Shown here: piece after piece, positions 8,173-16,951 of the stretch
Numbering within the stretch: the first letter of the stretch is position 1
Layout of the letters: each line of letters starts with the position of its first letter
NCBI GenBank assembly: GCA_021776785.1
Contig: JAJFFF010000011.1
Coordinates: 1 to 64,000 of the forward strand
DNA: 64,000 bases
Reading direction: 5' to 3'
Origin: Planctomycetota bacterium
Lineage (GTDB): Bacteria; Planctomycetota; PLA2
The notes under the pieces: generated by a model
What the model was told of the DNA's origin: nothing
The model's database searches: none
Seen by the model: the letters and a program-made list of their open reading frames with translations, nothing else
Translations under genes and position numbers: made by a program

Positions 8173-8199
8173 GCCCCTAGAGTCTGCCGGGGGCATTTT
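8173..8199 (+). terminator. Weak intrinsic terminator after the actin-like gene
   Basis: GCCCC (8173-8177) can pair with GGGGC (8190-8194), followed by ATTTT. The stem is short and the loop is 12 nt. It lies about 60 nt after the stop of the actin-like gene and just before the convergent outer-membrane gene's stop. Confidence 0.35.
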
Positions 8200-8219
8200 C
8201 GTGCGCGCACAAAACGCGG

Positions 8220-9182
8220 TCATCCGCCCCACGAGATCCGCAAGACAAAGTACGCGCCGTCGTCCACGTCGAACGATCCGAACTCGCGGCCGGAATCGCT
8301 CTCTTGAAAAAACTCGCGATCAAACACAGCGCCGCCGCCGAACGTAATCCGCAGAGAGTCCCTCTGGTAGGTGGCATTGAGTTCGACGCGGCGCTCCTCG
8401 TATCCGAACCGAATGCGACGCGCCGTGCCGGACACGTGAGCGAACTCGGAACCTCCGCCGAACGACAAACCGAGCGAAACGTGCGACGTGACGTCGTACT
8501 TCACCGACGCTCGAACGAACAGCGGGGGAAGCCCACTCACGGCCACGGTCCAACGCGGCGATGGGCGCCACGTGACTTGGTTGAACGGTAGGCCAACGGC
8601 GAACGACAGCGTCTCGCCGACGCGTTGATAGATCAGTGCCGGGAGCGGCCAGTCGCGCGCGAAGCCGCGGTTACCGTCATAGTCGATCGTCACCGTGAGT
8701 CGTGAACGCTCGCCCATGGGGCGAGAGGCGCTGATCGAGCCCTTGCCGTAAAACGCGACACCGTCCGCGAACGGTTTGTCCCCCGCGAACCCAGCACCCA
8801 CCGTCCCCGCGACGTTCCAACTCGCCCAGCGTGTGACCGGGAATCCGACGGCCACCGAAACGTCGGTGAGGGAAGCGGGAATGCGGGGGTCGTCGGTGTC
8901 GAATGCGGTCCGGGCGAGCGCAAACCCCACGTAGAGCGCCGGCTGAGGGTTGCGTCCGGTGACGCGCCACCGCGTCGACCATGAAGCCTTCGTCACCGCC
9001 ACCGATCCGCCGTCCGCGAGATCGCTCCGCAGATAGTGCGCCACTTCGGCGCGAATCTGGGCTTGTTCGTCTTTCCGCATCGGAACGAGCGGCAATCGCG
9101 CGCTCGTATCGGCGTGGGCGGGCGCACTCCACAAAACGGCAGCAACAAGCGAACCGGCGAGACGGCACAAAGCATCGTTCAT
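8220..9182 (-). CDS. Predicted outer-membrane beta-barrel protein
   Basis: Residues 1-24 form a signal peptide ending AHA. The rest (~295 residues) alternates polar and hydrophobic residues in strands such as LTVTIDYDGNRGF, WTVAVSGLPPLFVRASVKYD and VSLGLSFGGGSEF, with many aromatic positions. It ends in an aromatic-hydrophobic strand (YFVLRISWGG), which is typical of an outer-membrane barrel, probably with 10-14 strands. No catalytic motif is seen, so the role (porin, receptor or structural) is unknown. There is no obvious Shine-Dalgarno ahead of 9182. A strong terminator hairpin lies only 39 nt upstream of the ATG on the same strand, which bears on its regulation. Confidence 0.7.
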   Translation of the reverse strand: MNDALCRLAGSLVAAVLWSAPAHADTSARLPLVPMRKDEQAQIRAEVAHYLRSDLADGGSVAVTKASWSTRWRVTGRNPQPALYVGFALARTAFDTDDPRIPASLTDVSVAVGFPVTRWASWNVAGTVGAGFAGDKPFADGVAFYGKGSISASRPMGERSRLTVTIDYDGNRGFARDWPLPALIYQRVGETLSFAVGLPFNQVTWRPSPRWTVAVSGLPPLFVRASVKYDVTSHVSLGLSFGGGSEFAHVSGTARRIRFGYEERRVELNATYQRDSLRITFGGGAVFDREFFQESDSGREFGSFDVDDGAYFVLRISWGG

Positions 9183-9220
9183 GGTCGAGGGTTGTACGCG
9201 CGAGTTCGATGCGTAGATGC

Positions 9221-9256
9221 AAAAAAAAAAGACCCCGCGAGCAAGCTCGCGAGGTC
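9221..9256 (-). terminator. Strong intrinsic terminator in the leader of the outer-membrane gene
   Basis: On the minus strand GACCTCGCGAGC and GCTCGCGGGGTC pair almost perfectly (9231-9256), separated by a two-base turn, and are followed by ten U residues (9221-9230). Transcription approaching the outer-membrane gene from the right would stop here, 39 nt short of its start codon. Either it ends an unannotated transcript from 9257-9480, or it is an attenuator or riboswitch expression platform. Confidence 0.8.
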
Positions 9257-9729
9257 AAGGACGGTCGACTCTGGGTTGTGGGATGGGAATAGCAACGAAA
9301 GTTGAGATGGGGTCGTCGAACCGTCCGTCTGTGCCCGCGCGGGTGCATGGCCCGTCACGGCGTACAGGGGTTTTGGATTGCCAAGATTCGACCGCACGTC
9401 GCCAGCCTGGGAGGCGCGTCGCACACGGCACAACGGTCCCCCGGAGGGCGATGTCATGCGGACAAATCGTTCTTGCCTTAGGGGAGCAGCGGCGGCAAGA
9501 CGAGTTGGGAGAAGTCGAAGATGAAGGTTAGTACGGGATACACCGTTGCGGATGCTTCCGTGCTGCTCTGTAGACCTCCTAAGTTACACCGCTTTGGTCC
9601 AATCGCAAGGAAGGGAATAATCTCCGAACCAATTCGACAGCTGACGTCGATCAAATCCGTTTCCATGATGAAACCAAAAAACGGCCGCGCTCTCCCGGCG
9701 CAAACGGGGCGAGCGCTACGGAGGATGCG
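9257..9729. other. Non-coding region; possible leader RNA or small RNA
   Basis: No convincing protein gene is present. On the minus strand the stretch from about 9480 to 9257 feeds directly into the strong terminator at 9221-9256 and contains several GC-rich self-complementary segments (for example CCCTCCGGGGG and CCCGCGCGGG), so it could encode a structured leader or a small RNA. It did not match tRNA, tmRNA, RNase P, SRP or riboswitch cores that I can recognise by eye. The plus-strand end (about 9640-9729) must hold the promoter of the lipoprotein gene at 9730. Confidence 0.4.
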
Positions 9730-10530
9730 ATGACTAGATGGGTAGGATGTTTGCTGTTGCTGATCTTGGCGAGTGTGCCGCTTGGGTGTTCGTCGAGCGT
9801 TGACGCGCTTCTCAACGCGGGGCAAATCCAAGATCAGGTCGAGACCGTCGAGGACTGCTTTCCGGACTCCTGGGACAAGGTCGTGGCCGTGTTTCAGTTC
9901 GCCGAGTATTGGGCCGGGACCGAGACGCCGCCGGCCACGCTGACGTGCGAGGTGCTCGGCGATGCGAACGGGTCCATCGTCGCCACGCTCGACGTCGGCA
10001 ACTGCGTGATCTCGATGACGACGACGTTTCGCAACGCGGGCGGTACGTTGCTCGCGAAGCCGCACACTCTCCCTGTCGGAAACTGCACACCCACGCAGTA
10101 TCAAGACGCCATCGGAGAAGCAGCGGACAACATGGTGGGCGGCGATCTCATCGTCGGAAACTGGACGCTGGCGAGCGGCGCGCAGGCGATCTCAGGACAG
10201 GGCGAGCTGACCGGCCAGTTGAACGGAGCGGGCGAGGTCGCGCTCCTCACAACGACCGCGACCAACTCGGGCGGGCAAACGCCCCAAGCCAACACGGTCA
10301 CCAACACCACGACCGGGTGCACGCTCACGGCTTCCACAATCGGGTTAGATCTCAACCAAGTGGGCGACTACATCATCGGCTCGATCAACTTCACGCTGGC
10401 CGGACCGCTCGCCACAGCGAACGCGGTCTTGAACGCGAACGGCACGGAGAACGCGACGATCAACGTCACGAACGTGCCCGGGTCCTTCAACTTCAGCCTC
10501 CTCACGTTCAACGTTACGTACAACCCTTAA
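9730..10530 (+). CDS. Putative lipoprotein, beta-rich and Asn/Thr-rich
   Basis: The protein has 266 residues. The N-terminus MTRWVGCLLLLILASVPLGC is a lipoprotein signal with lipobox PLGC, so it is exported and lipidated. The mature part is low in charge and very rich in Asn, Thr, Gly and Ala, with NATINVTN-like strands that suggest an extracellular beta structure. It carries a few cysteines (EDCFPDSW, LTCEVLG, GNCVISM, GNCTPTQ, TGCTLTA). No named domain was recognised. CGGAGG ends 5 nt before the ATG. Its layout recalls the lipoprotein at 41542-42240, which also has GCTLSSG in its second half, so distant paralogy is possible. Confidence 0.75.
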   Translation: MTRWVGCLLLLILASVPLGCSSSVDALLNAGQIQDQVETVEDCFPDSWDKVVAVFQFAEYWAGTETPPATLTCEVLGDANGSIVATLDVGNCVISMTTTFRNAGGTLLAKPHTLPVGNCTPTQYQDAIGEAADNMVGGDLIVGNWTLASGAQAISGQGELTGQLNGAGEVALLTTTATNSGGQTPQANTVTNTTTGCTLTASTIGLDLNQVGDYIIGSINFTLAGPLATANAVLNANGTENATINVTNVPGSFNFSLLTFNVTYNP

Positions 10531-10552
10531 GGAACGTTCTCCCAACGTTTCG

Positions 10553-10583
10553 CGCGGGCGCCTGGCTTTGTCGGGCGCCCGCG
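10553..10583. terminator. Hairpin between convergent genes
   Basis: CGCGGGCGCC (10553-10562) pairs with GGGCGCCCGCG (10573-10583) around a 10-base loop. It lies between the lipoprotein stop and the kinase stop, ending directly against the latter. There is no U-tract on either side, so it may act as a weak bidirectional terminator or an RNA 3'-end stabiliser. Confidence 0.5.
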
Positions 10584-13500
10584 TCATTTCGTGGCGGCCG
10601 CGACCGCTTCGACGATCGCCCGGTGCACGCGGGGCTGCGTCAACATGAGCTCGCGCAGGGCGGGCGGCGCGTTCTTGTGGGCCGTCATGAGCGCGCGGTG
10701 CGCGGCGTCCAAGAACTCACGCTTGCCACTCGCGCGAAAGAGCGTGAACAGGAGTTCGGCGCGCTCGCAGACCCCAAACTGCGCGCTCCATTCCTCCAGC
10801 TCGGCGGCGGCATCCTCCCACAGGGCATCGGGAAGCAGAGAGCGGAACACGCGCGTTCGCACGCGGAACAGCTCAAGGCCGGGAGCCGCGGATGTTTGGT
10901 CGGCCCGATCGAAGTACGTGCGTGCCGCGTCAAGCTCGCCGTGCTCGATCGCCACACGGCCTGCCACGAAATCGGCCGCCGCGAGCGCGCTCTCGTCAGC
11001 CACGCGCGCAAACAACGCGCGCGCTTCAGCCAACCGATCCAACGCTTCCCGAAACTGATTCCGGTCCGCCGCGAGGTCGGCTTCCAAGAGCATCGAGTGC
11101 CCGAGCACCGCGTGATGTTGCGCGACGCGCCCCGCCTCGTTCGCACGATGGATGCACGAGTGCACATGATCCTCGTCGCCAAGAAGTCGATATACCAACC
11201 CCAAGTTGAGATGGCCGTTGGCCTCGCCGGTTAGATCGCCGATTTCGCGCGACAACTGAATCTGTCGCTGGAGCGCGACCAACGATTGCTCCAACTCGCC
11301 GAGATCGCGGTGCACAAGCCCCATGTTGCCCAACGCGATGCCCTGCGAACGGCGATCCCCGATGCTGGTCGCGCTTTCGTACTGCTCATCGAATTGCACT
11401 TGGGCTTCGCGAAAGCGGCCGATGTGCCAATAGATCAAGCCGAGGCACGAAGCGACGTGGGCGTTCGAGCGCACGTCGCCCGAGTCAACGCGTTTGGTTT
11501 CCATAACCTCAAGCGCCGTCGCGAACCGTCCCATGGCCACAAGCGCCATCGCCCAGTTGCCGACGCACTTTCCTTCGATGCCGCGATCATTCATCGCGTG
11601 CGCGCGGTCGTAGATCTCGACATAGTGCTCGACAGCCTCCGGGAACCGCCCCACGCGACCCAGCGCGACGGCGCGGTTCATCATGGCCGTGAGCTCCAAG
11701 GGTTCATCACCATGCGCGCGCGCAAGCTTGAGTTCGCGATCAAATGCGTCGAGCGCCTGGCTGGCGTGCCCAACGTTCCAGCAATACGTTCCGTACGCCC
11801 GGTGTGCGCGCATGAGCAGCCCCGGTTCGCCCAACTGCCCCGCCAAATCGACCGCGCGACCCACCGCCTGGCGCTGACGATCGCGTCGCCCCAAGACTTC
11901 CAAACCGGATGCCTGCCGCAACAACACATCGACCCGCGCGGCGTCGTCGAGACCGAGCGCGAGCGCGCGATCCGCCAGCGTGATCAGTCGTTCGCCGGCG
12001 TATCGACTGACCATCGTCTCCATCGCGGGTTGCAACGCGTCCATGACGTCTTGCGGGCGGCTCCCGTGCAACCCGTGCCAGGCCAGGGCGACCGCGTCCG
12101 GTCCCGCGGGCGCCGCGTCGCCCAAACGGCGGCGATGCGCGTCGGCTAACCGCGCGTGGTACTCCTCGCGCAGCGCCGGCGCGAGATCGCGGTACACCGT
12201 CTCCTGAAACTGATGGTGGTCGAAACGGTAGCCGCGTCCGGATGCGCGCACGACGTTCCAGGTCCGCTCCAGTTCGGCCAGGTCCTGCAACACGCCGAGT
12301 AGCGGCCGCTCGAGCACGGCCGCGACCCAGTCCGCGTCGAACTCGTACCCGACGACCGCCGCCACATCGACGAGCGCGCGTTCATCTCGACTCAATCCGG
12401 ACAGGCGCGCGGCGATCAGATCGCGAACGGCGGACGGCACCTCAATGTCGTCGATTTCGCGCGCACGCGTGGCGGAGCCGTCCGGCAGACGCTTGAGGTA
12501 GCCGCGTTCTTCCAGACCGCGAATCGTCTCCAGCAAGAAGAACGGGACGCCGTCGGACTTGTGGGCGATGCGGCCGGCGAGCTCGTCCAAGAGGTGATCG
12601 TTGCCCAGGGACTCACGCATCAGCGCGTTCATCGCTTCCGTGCTCAGCCGTTCGAGAACGATTTCGGCGCCGTGTTCCAAGCCGCGCACGGTGCCCTGAT
12701 CGCCCTCACAGCCCGGGCGTGACGTAATGATCAGCAACGCGCGCGCCCGTGCGGCGGCGCGCGCCATCGTGTGAACAATCCGGCGTGCGCTTCGCGACGC
12801 GAAGTGAAAGTCGTCCACAACCCAGACCAGCGGCCGATCGTTCGCGAGTCCGCGCAGGAGTTGGCGGAACACGGCCTGCAACGTTTCGCCGGTCAGCGCA
12901 GCGATTCCAGGCACCGGCGACTCGCCCCGCAAGAACGCATGCAGCGCGGGCGCCGTGCCCGCCATCGGTCCCAAAAACGGCTCCAGTACCGCCGCGAGTT
13001 CGGCGCTCGGAAAACGCGCGGTCAGCGCATCGACCAGCCCGCGGTGCCCTCCGTGCGGCGGAAACGAGCCGTAAAGAACGTGCGTGTCCTCCAGCTCCAC
13101 ATGGTCGTGCAAAAACGCATCGATCAAGCGTGTCTTGCCGAGCCCCGGCTCGCCGCCCAACCACACGACGCGCCCGTCGCCCCCGCGCGCGCTGAGCCAC
13201 AGCTTGCCTAGTCGCGCGAGGTCGTCTTCGCGCCCATACAGCTTCGTGTCACGACGGATGCGAAGACGGCGTCGGCGTGGCGTGCGCGCTCCGCGCCGGC
13301 GCCGCCACCAACCACTCGTCTCCCCGGCGGCGAGCACATCCGCCAATTGCGCAGCCGACTCGAAGCGCTCCGCGGGTGACTTCTCCAGGAGCGTCGCCAG
13401 CACCGACGAAAAAAACGGTGTGATATCGACCGGCAGTTCGGCAAGCGGCGTCGGCACCGTCTGCAGATGCGCCCGCAACGCGGCGGCCGGGTTGTCCTTG

Positions 13501-14366
13501 CGAAACGGATTGCTGCCGATCGCCAACTCGTAGAGCACAACACCGAGCGAATACAAATCGGACAGTGCGGTCACGGGTTGGCCGCGACACTGCTCGGGAG
13601 GCGCGTAGGGCAACGAACCAATGAACTGCCCCTCGTTCGTAAGCGCAACCGACACATCCACCAACTTCGCCACGCCAAGATCCATGATTTGAATGATCTC
13701 GTCGTCGGTGATCAGAATGTTCTCCGGCTTGAGGTCACGATGCACTACGCCTGCGGCATGAATTGCCGCCAACCCCGCCGCTGCCTGTCGTGCGACCTCG
13801 CGCAAGAGACCTTCCGGCACCGTCTTCATCGACTGAAGCAGGCCGCGCAGCGACTGCCCGACGACGAACTCCATCACCATCAGGTGCAACGGTCGTCCCT
13901 CGTGCTCGACCTCCAAGACATCCATCGTGCGCACGACGTTTTTGTGGTTAACCTTGCGCCCCGCTTCCGCCTCGCGCTTGAATCGATCGACGTACGCGGG
14001 CGAGCGGGCAAGATGCCCCTCGACAACTTTGATCGCCACGCGCGTGTCGTCCGGCGCCCGGGCCGCGAACACGATACCCATGCCGCCCCGCCCGATCTCG
14101 CGCTCGATGCGATAGCCGGCGCACTCCTCCGGCATCGCCCGCAACGGCGGAAGTTCGGTCGGCGCCTCCTCGTGCGAAAGCACGACGTGCGGATCAAAAA
14201 TTTCGCCGGTGCGGACCGTGTCGGCGGCGAGCAACTCCTCCACCTCACGGCGCAGCGCATCGTCGTCGCGGCACGCGCCCTCTAGGTAGGCCGCGCGTTC
14301 CGCATCGCGAAACTCGCCCGCCTTCAGAAGGATCCGTTTAATCTTTTGATAGCGCGCGGCGTCCAT
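10584..14366 (-). CDS. Ser/Thr protein kinase with AAA-type ATPase and TPR repeats
   Basis: This protein has 1260 residues from the ATG at 14366, 4 nt after the sigma-factor stop. The Hanks-type kinase spans ~84-345: Gly loop IGRGGMGIV (91-99), Lys113, HRDLKPEN (199-206) and DLG (219-221, in place of DFG). A large AAA_16/STAND-like ATPase follows, with Walker A GGEPGLGKT (394-402) and Walker B VWVVDDF (504-510). The C-terminal ~400 residues are TPR-like helical repeats (GNWAMALVAMGRFATALEVM, ANGHLNLGLVYRLLGDEDHV). There is no membrane segment, so it is cytoplasmic. Co-transcription with an ECF sigma factor suggests a phosphorylation-dependent signalling unit in which the ATPase/TPR part receives a signal, as in known planctomycete sigma-kinase pairs. 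Its targets are unknown. Confidence 0.92.
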   Translation of the reverse strand: MDAARYQKIKRILLKAGEFRDAERAAYLEGACRDDDALRREVEELLAADTVRTGEIFDPHVVLSHEEAPTELPPLRAMPEECAGYRIEREIGRGGMGIVFAARAPDDTRVAIKVVEGHLARSPAYVDRFKREAEAGRKVNHKNVVRTMDVLEVEHEGRPLHLMVMEFVVGQSLRGLLQSMKTVPEGLLREVARQAAAGLAAIHAAGVVHRDLKPENILITDDEIIQIMDLGVAKLVDVSVALTNEGQFIGSLPYAPPEQCRGQPVTALSDLYSLGVVLYELAIGSNPFRKDNPAAALRAHLQTVPTPLAELPVDITPFFSSVLATLLEKSPAERFESAAQLADVLAAGETSGWWRRRRGARTPRRRRLRIRRDTKLYGREDDLARLGKLWLSARGGDGRVVWLGGEPGLGKTRLIDAFLHDHVELEDTHVLYGSFPPHGGHRGLVDALTARFPSAELAAVLEPFLGPMAGTAPALHAFLRGESPVPGIAALTGETLQAVFRQLLRGLANDRPLVWVVDDFHFASRSARRIVHTMARAAARARALLIITSRPGCEGDQGTVRGLEHGAEIVLERLSTEAMNALMRESLGNDHLLDELAGRIAHKSDGVPFFLLETIRGLEERGYLKRLPDGSATRAREIDDIEVPSAVRDLIAARLSGLSRDERALVDVAAVVGYEFDADWVAAVLERPLLGVLQDLAELERTWNVVRASGRGYRFDHHQFQETVYRDLAPALREEYHARLADAHRRRLGDAAPAGPDAVALAWHGLHGSRPQDVMDALQPAMETMVSRYAGERLITLADRALALGLDDAARVDVLLRQASGLEVLGRRDRQRQAVGRAVDLAGQLGEPGLLMRAHRAYGTYCWNVGHASQALDAFDRELKLARAHGDEPLELTAMMNRAVALGRVGRFPEAVEHYVEIYDRAHAMNDRGIEGKCVGNWAMALVAMGRFATALEVMETKRVDSGDVRSNAHVASCLGLIYWHIGRFREAQVQFDEQYESATSIGDRRSQGIALGNMGLVHRDLGELEQSLVALQRQIQLSREIGDLTGEANGHLNLGLVYRLLGDEDHVHSCIHRANEAGRVAQHHAVLGHSMLLEADLAADRNQFREALDRLAEARALFARVADESALAAADFVAGRVAIEHGELDAARTYFDRADQTSAAPGLELFRVRTRVFRSLLPDALWEDAAAELEEWSAQFGVCERAELLFTLFRASGKREFLDAAHRALMTAHKNAPPALRELMLTQPRVHRAIVEAVAAATK

Positions 14367-14370
14367 CAGC

Positions 14371-14952
14371 TCACTCCGCGCCGAATCGATCCGCAAGCCA
14401 ACCCTTGGCCATGCGCCAATCCATTTCGATCGTGCGCTGCGAGACGTCCAAGACGTTGGCGCACTCAGGCAGGTTAAGGCCGCCGAAGAAACGCAACTCG
14501 CACAGACGCGCTTGCCGCGCATCCAGCTGTTGCAACGCCTCGATCGCCTCGTGGAGATCGATGGCGTCGACTTCGCGCGCCGTGTCGTGCAAGACGACGC
14601 CGGCTATCGTCACGCGCGCACCACGATCCGCGCCGCCGCGCTTGAGGGCGCGTTGGTCGCGGGCATGGTTGATGAGAATCTGACGCATCGCCCGCGCCGC
14701 GGCGTTGCAAAAGTGAACGCGATCCTCCCAATGCGGAGCGGCGTCTTCTGCGGAACGCGCGGGCCCGACCATCTTCAGATAGGCCTCGTGGACGAGCACG
14801 GTCGGCTGCAGCGTGTGGTTGGCGTTGCGGCTCCCAAAGATCCGACCGGCCACGCTGCGCAACTCCTGGTAGAGCAGCGCAAACAGCTCCTCGGCCGCGT
14901 CCGCCTCGCCGGCGCGCAGCCGTCCCAGCAAAACCGTCGCTTCCCCATGCAT
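14371..14952 (-). CDS. ECF sigma factor, TIGR02999 type
   Basis: This 193-residue sigma-70-family factor has region 2 with LHTLQPT-like NHTLQPTVLVHEAYLKMV and RVHFCNAAARAMRQILINHARDQ, and region 4 with LRFFGGLNLPECANVLDVSQRTIEMDW. Those blocks are diagnostic of the TIGR02999 group, which is frequent in planctomycetes, acidobacteria and myxobacteria. The group commonly sits next to Ser/Thr kinases rather than classical anti-sigma factors, and that is the arrangement here: the kinase gene starts 4 nt after this stop. It directs RNA polymerase to a specific promoter set, presumably under kinase control. The ATG at 14952 is the first start in frame. Confidence 0.93.
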   Translation of the reverse strand: MHGEATVLLGRLRAGEADAAEELFALLYQELRSVAGRIFGSRNANHTLQPTVLVHEAYLKMVGPARSAEDAAPHWEDRVHFCNAAARAMRQILINHARDQRALKRGGADRGARVTIAGVVLHDTAREVDAIDLHEAIEALQQLDARQARLCELRFFGGLNLPECANVLDVSQRTIEMDWRMAKGWLADRFGAE

Positions 14953-15109
14953 CCGTGCATTCTATGAAGTTCGACAGTGGTTTGCAGCCGAGCCGAGCGC
15001 CTGCACCGTGGCGGCCACCCTCTTCGCCTGCGCGACTCCGCGAATCGCGCCCACATGTTTGGTGACTCTCCGCGCACGTTCGGTGACAACGGACTCATGG
15101 GTGCGCGCG

Positions 15110-15361
15110 ACGTTCCTGATGCAAGACATCAAGGGCTCCTCGAAACACCACGAGAACATCGGGCATCCGCTTGGTCCGATTACACGATCAGCACGCTTCA
15201 ATACATGACCCGTCTCGCTCTCCGCGGGAGGCGCCGGCCTCGGCGCGATGTGGGGGCGGCCAGTCGCGCGTTCGATGCTTCAGGATGCGGGATTCGCTGA
15301 CACGGCCGTGCATGAACTCGACCACGACATCATGAACTACTGGTGCGTAAGCACCCGTTAG
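15110..15361 (+). pseudogene. Decayed 3' end of a SAM-dependent methyltransferase gene
   Basis: Three pieces in two frames reconstitute the C-terminus typical of Rv2258c-like methyltransferases. They are FLMQDIKGSSKHHENIGHPLG (frame of 15113, about 15113-15178), YTISTLQYMT (other frame, 15181-15210), and VSLSAGGAGLGAMWG followed by MLQDAGFADTAVHELDHDI back in the first frame, ending at the TAG 15359-15361. A one-base loss near 15179 and a one-base gain near 15211 compensate each other. Upstream sequence (14960-15109) no longer resembles the family, so the N-terminal two-thirds is missing. This is a remnant, not a working gene. Confidence 0.7.
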
Positions 15362-15453
15362 CGTTCGTTCCAGCAGGTCGGGGCGTCTAGGGGCACGGAG
15401 ACCGGGGTGACCCGGCGTCTGCTGGGCTCACTTACGGCGGTTTTCCGTCCGGT

Positions 15454-16326
15454 CTACGGTCGGAAGTCGACAACCTCGACGTCCAACGGCCCCGCCGGAT
15501 GCGTCCAGCCCTTGGGCAACGCGAACGCCCGCGCCACAATCATCTGCGGCTTGGCTTTTTGGTCCGCCTTCTTGTCTTCGTGCCCTAAAAGACGCAGGAC
15601 CGCGCCGCGCAAGGCACCCGACTTTACGCGCAGCGCCACGTGACGAAGCGGAACGCCGTCGCGAACCCGCAACGTACCGACCACAACCATGCGCGCATCC
15701 TTGCCGCGTCGCACGACCAACGAAGCGGAAGCGTCGTACTCGATGTCTTTCCCGGCCACCGCCATGCCCGGCCATTTCTGGTCGCCGAGGTAGGTCGGGA
15801 AGTCGAACGGTACGTGCTTGATAAGCACCATGCTCATCACCTCTTTGCCGGCGTTGTCGTACGCCAGCATCTTGACCGGCGGTCCGGCGAGATGCTTGGC
15901 GAAGTAAAGTACGCGCTTCCCCGACGGAGCGATCACGGTGTAGACCTTGCACGAGAACTCGCCGACCGGCGTTTTCACGGCCCCGTCCGAGACCGTCGTG
16001 ATGTTGCTCGGGAACGATGCGTGCGCCTGGAGCGCTTTCCACGGCGACGGCGCCCCTTGGACCGGGCCGAGCGGCTTGCCGTCACGGAAATTTTGCGACT
16101 CGACTTCGACGCCGCGGGCATTCGGGAGCAGAAACCGCATCCGGGTTCGCATCGATCCTTGGGGAGTCTTGATCAAAAAGTCGATGGTTCGCCCGTGGAC
16201 GCAGCACGCAGCGATTTCTGCAGCGCTGTAGGGTGTCGGCGCGTGATCGGGCCGAATCGGATCGGGCGGCGGCTCGGCCCACGCCCATGTGCCGCAGATC
16301 AACGAGAGCAGGAGTGACTTTCGCAT
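15454..16326 (-). CDS. Secreted protein of unknown function
   Basis: The protein has 290 residues. MRKSLLLSLICGTWAWA is a short signal peptide, so the product is exported. The mature protein has no recognised domain. It shows a CCVHGRTIDF motif near residue 42, a central beta-rich part (CKVYTVIAPSGKRVLYFAK) and an RVRDGVPLRHVALRVKSGAL segment. The C-terminal PLDVEVVDFRP suggests a beta fold. It lies alone, divergent from the membrane protein at 16535. A perfect inverted repeat (16425-16442) between the two divergent genes may control one or both. Confidence 0.65.
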   Translation of the reverse strand: MRKSLLLSLICGTWAWAEPPPDPIRPDHAPTPYSAAEIAACCVHGRTIDFLIKTPQGSMRTRMRFLLPNARGVEVESQNFRDGKPLGPVQGAPSPWKALQAHASFPSNITTVSDGAVKTPVGEFSCKVYTVIAPSGKRVLYFAKHLAGPPVKMLAYDNAGKEVMSMVLIKHVPFDFPTYLGDQKWPGMAVAGKDIEYDASASLVVRRGKDARMVVVGTLRVRDGVPLRHVALRVKSGALRGAVLRLLGHEDKKADQKAKPQMIVARAFALPKGWTHPAGPLDVEVVDFRP

Positions 16327-16424
16327 GGCCCGATCATAGATCGGCGGTACCGGCGCCGCCCCATATTTTGACGAAGTTGGGGCTCTGAGCGGCCGGTATA
16401 AGATCGGCTGTCCCGGCGGCCCTC

Positions 16425-16442
16425 ATGACAGATTCCTGTCAT
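16425..16442. promoter_or_regulatory. Perfect inverted repeat in a divergent promoter region
   Basis: ATGACAG (16425-16431) and CTGTCAT (16436-16442) form a perfect 7-bp inverted repeat with a 4-bp spacer. It lies about 100 bp upstream of each of the two divergent genes (start 16326 on the minus strand, start ~16535 on the plus strand), as expected for a dimeric regulator's operator. No candidate regulator is adjacent. Confidence 0.45.
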
Positions 16443-16534
16443 AGTAACGCAGTACATTTTTCATGGCAGAGTGAACTCGTACTTGAGTTATGTTGAGCAG
16501 CGCCGTTGCAAGAACGCAACAGTCGAGTTTTGGA

Positions 16535-16951
16535 ATGAGCTCGGAAAACATGGGAAAAACACGCCGACGATCGCAAGGTCCGTCCATCGGTCACTTCGCA
16601 AGCTACCGGTTCGGGCACACGCTTGCCCTAGCAGGGTGGGGCGTCTTTTTGCTCTGGGCCGCGCTGATGGACGCTGTGCCCGCAGGAAGTACCGGGGCCA
16701 CGCGCAGCATCGCGTTCGCCACAGCCACCATCCTCTTGGTCGCGTGGACCCTCTATCGGCCCCGCTCCGGCGGCATCGCGCTTTGCACCGCCGGCGTCGG
16801 CGCCGCCCTTATTCTCGACGGCTCGTTGCTGTTTACGTTGCTCGCGATTACGGCGCCCGCTCTGTTTTTCGGCGTGGGCGCCGTGCTTCTCCATCCGCGC
16901 ACAAAAAAGCGGCGGCGCTCCGGCAAAAAGCGTAGGCCGCCGGCTGCTTAA
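16535..16951 (+). CDS. Small multi-span membrane protein
   Basis: The protein is about 138 residues with four predicted membrane segments: FGHTLALAGWGVFLLWAALM, SIAFATATILLVAWTL, IALCTAGVGAALILDG and LFTLLAITAPALFFGVGAVLL. A very basic cytoplasmic tail follows (KKRRRSGKKRR). No family was recognised. The start is uncertain. ATG at 16535 (MSSENMGK) and ATG at 16550 (MGKTRRR) are both possible, while 16490 would add an unlikely leader. The stop overlaps the 3' end of the convergent selenoprotein-type gene by 4 bp. Confidence 0.6.
   Translation: MSSENMGKTRRRSQGPSIGHFASYRFGHTLALAGWGVFLLWAALMDAVPAGSTGATRSIAFATATILLVAWTLYRPRSGGIALCTAGVGAALILDGSLLFTLLAITAPALFFGVGAVLLHPRTKKRRRSGKKRRPPAA

Noticed and set aside
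9909..11234. Plus-strand open frame (441 codons)
   Set aside because: It overlaps the lipoprotein in another frame and runs antisense into the kinase/TPR gene. Arg/His-rich shadow.
15206..15208. TGA inside the methyltransferase remnant as a selenocysteine codon
   Set aside because: The surrounding homology changes frame before and after it, so it is a by-product of decay. No Cys/Sec is expected at this place in the family.
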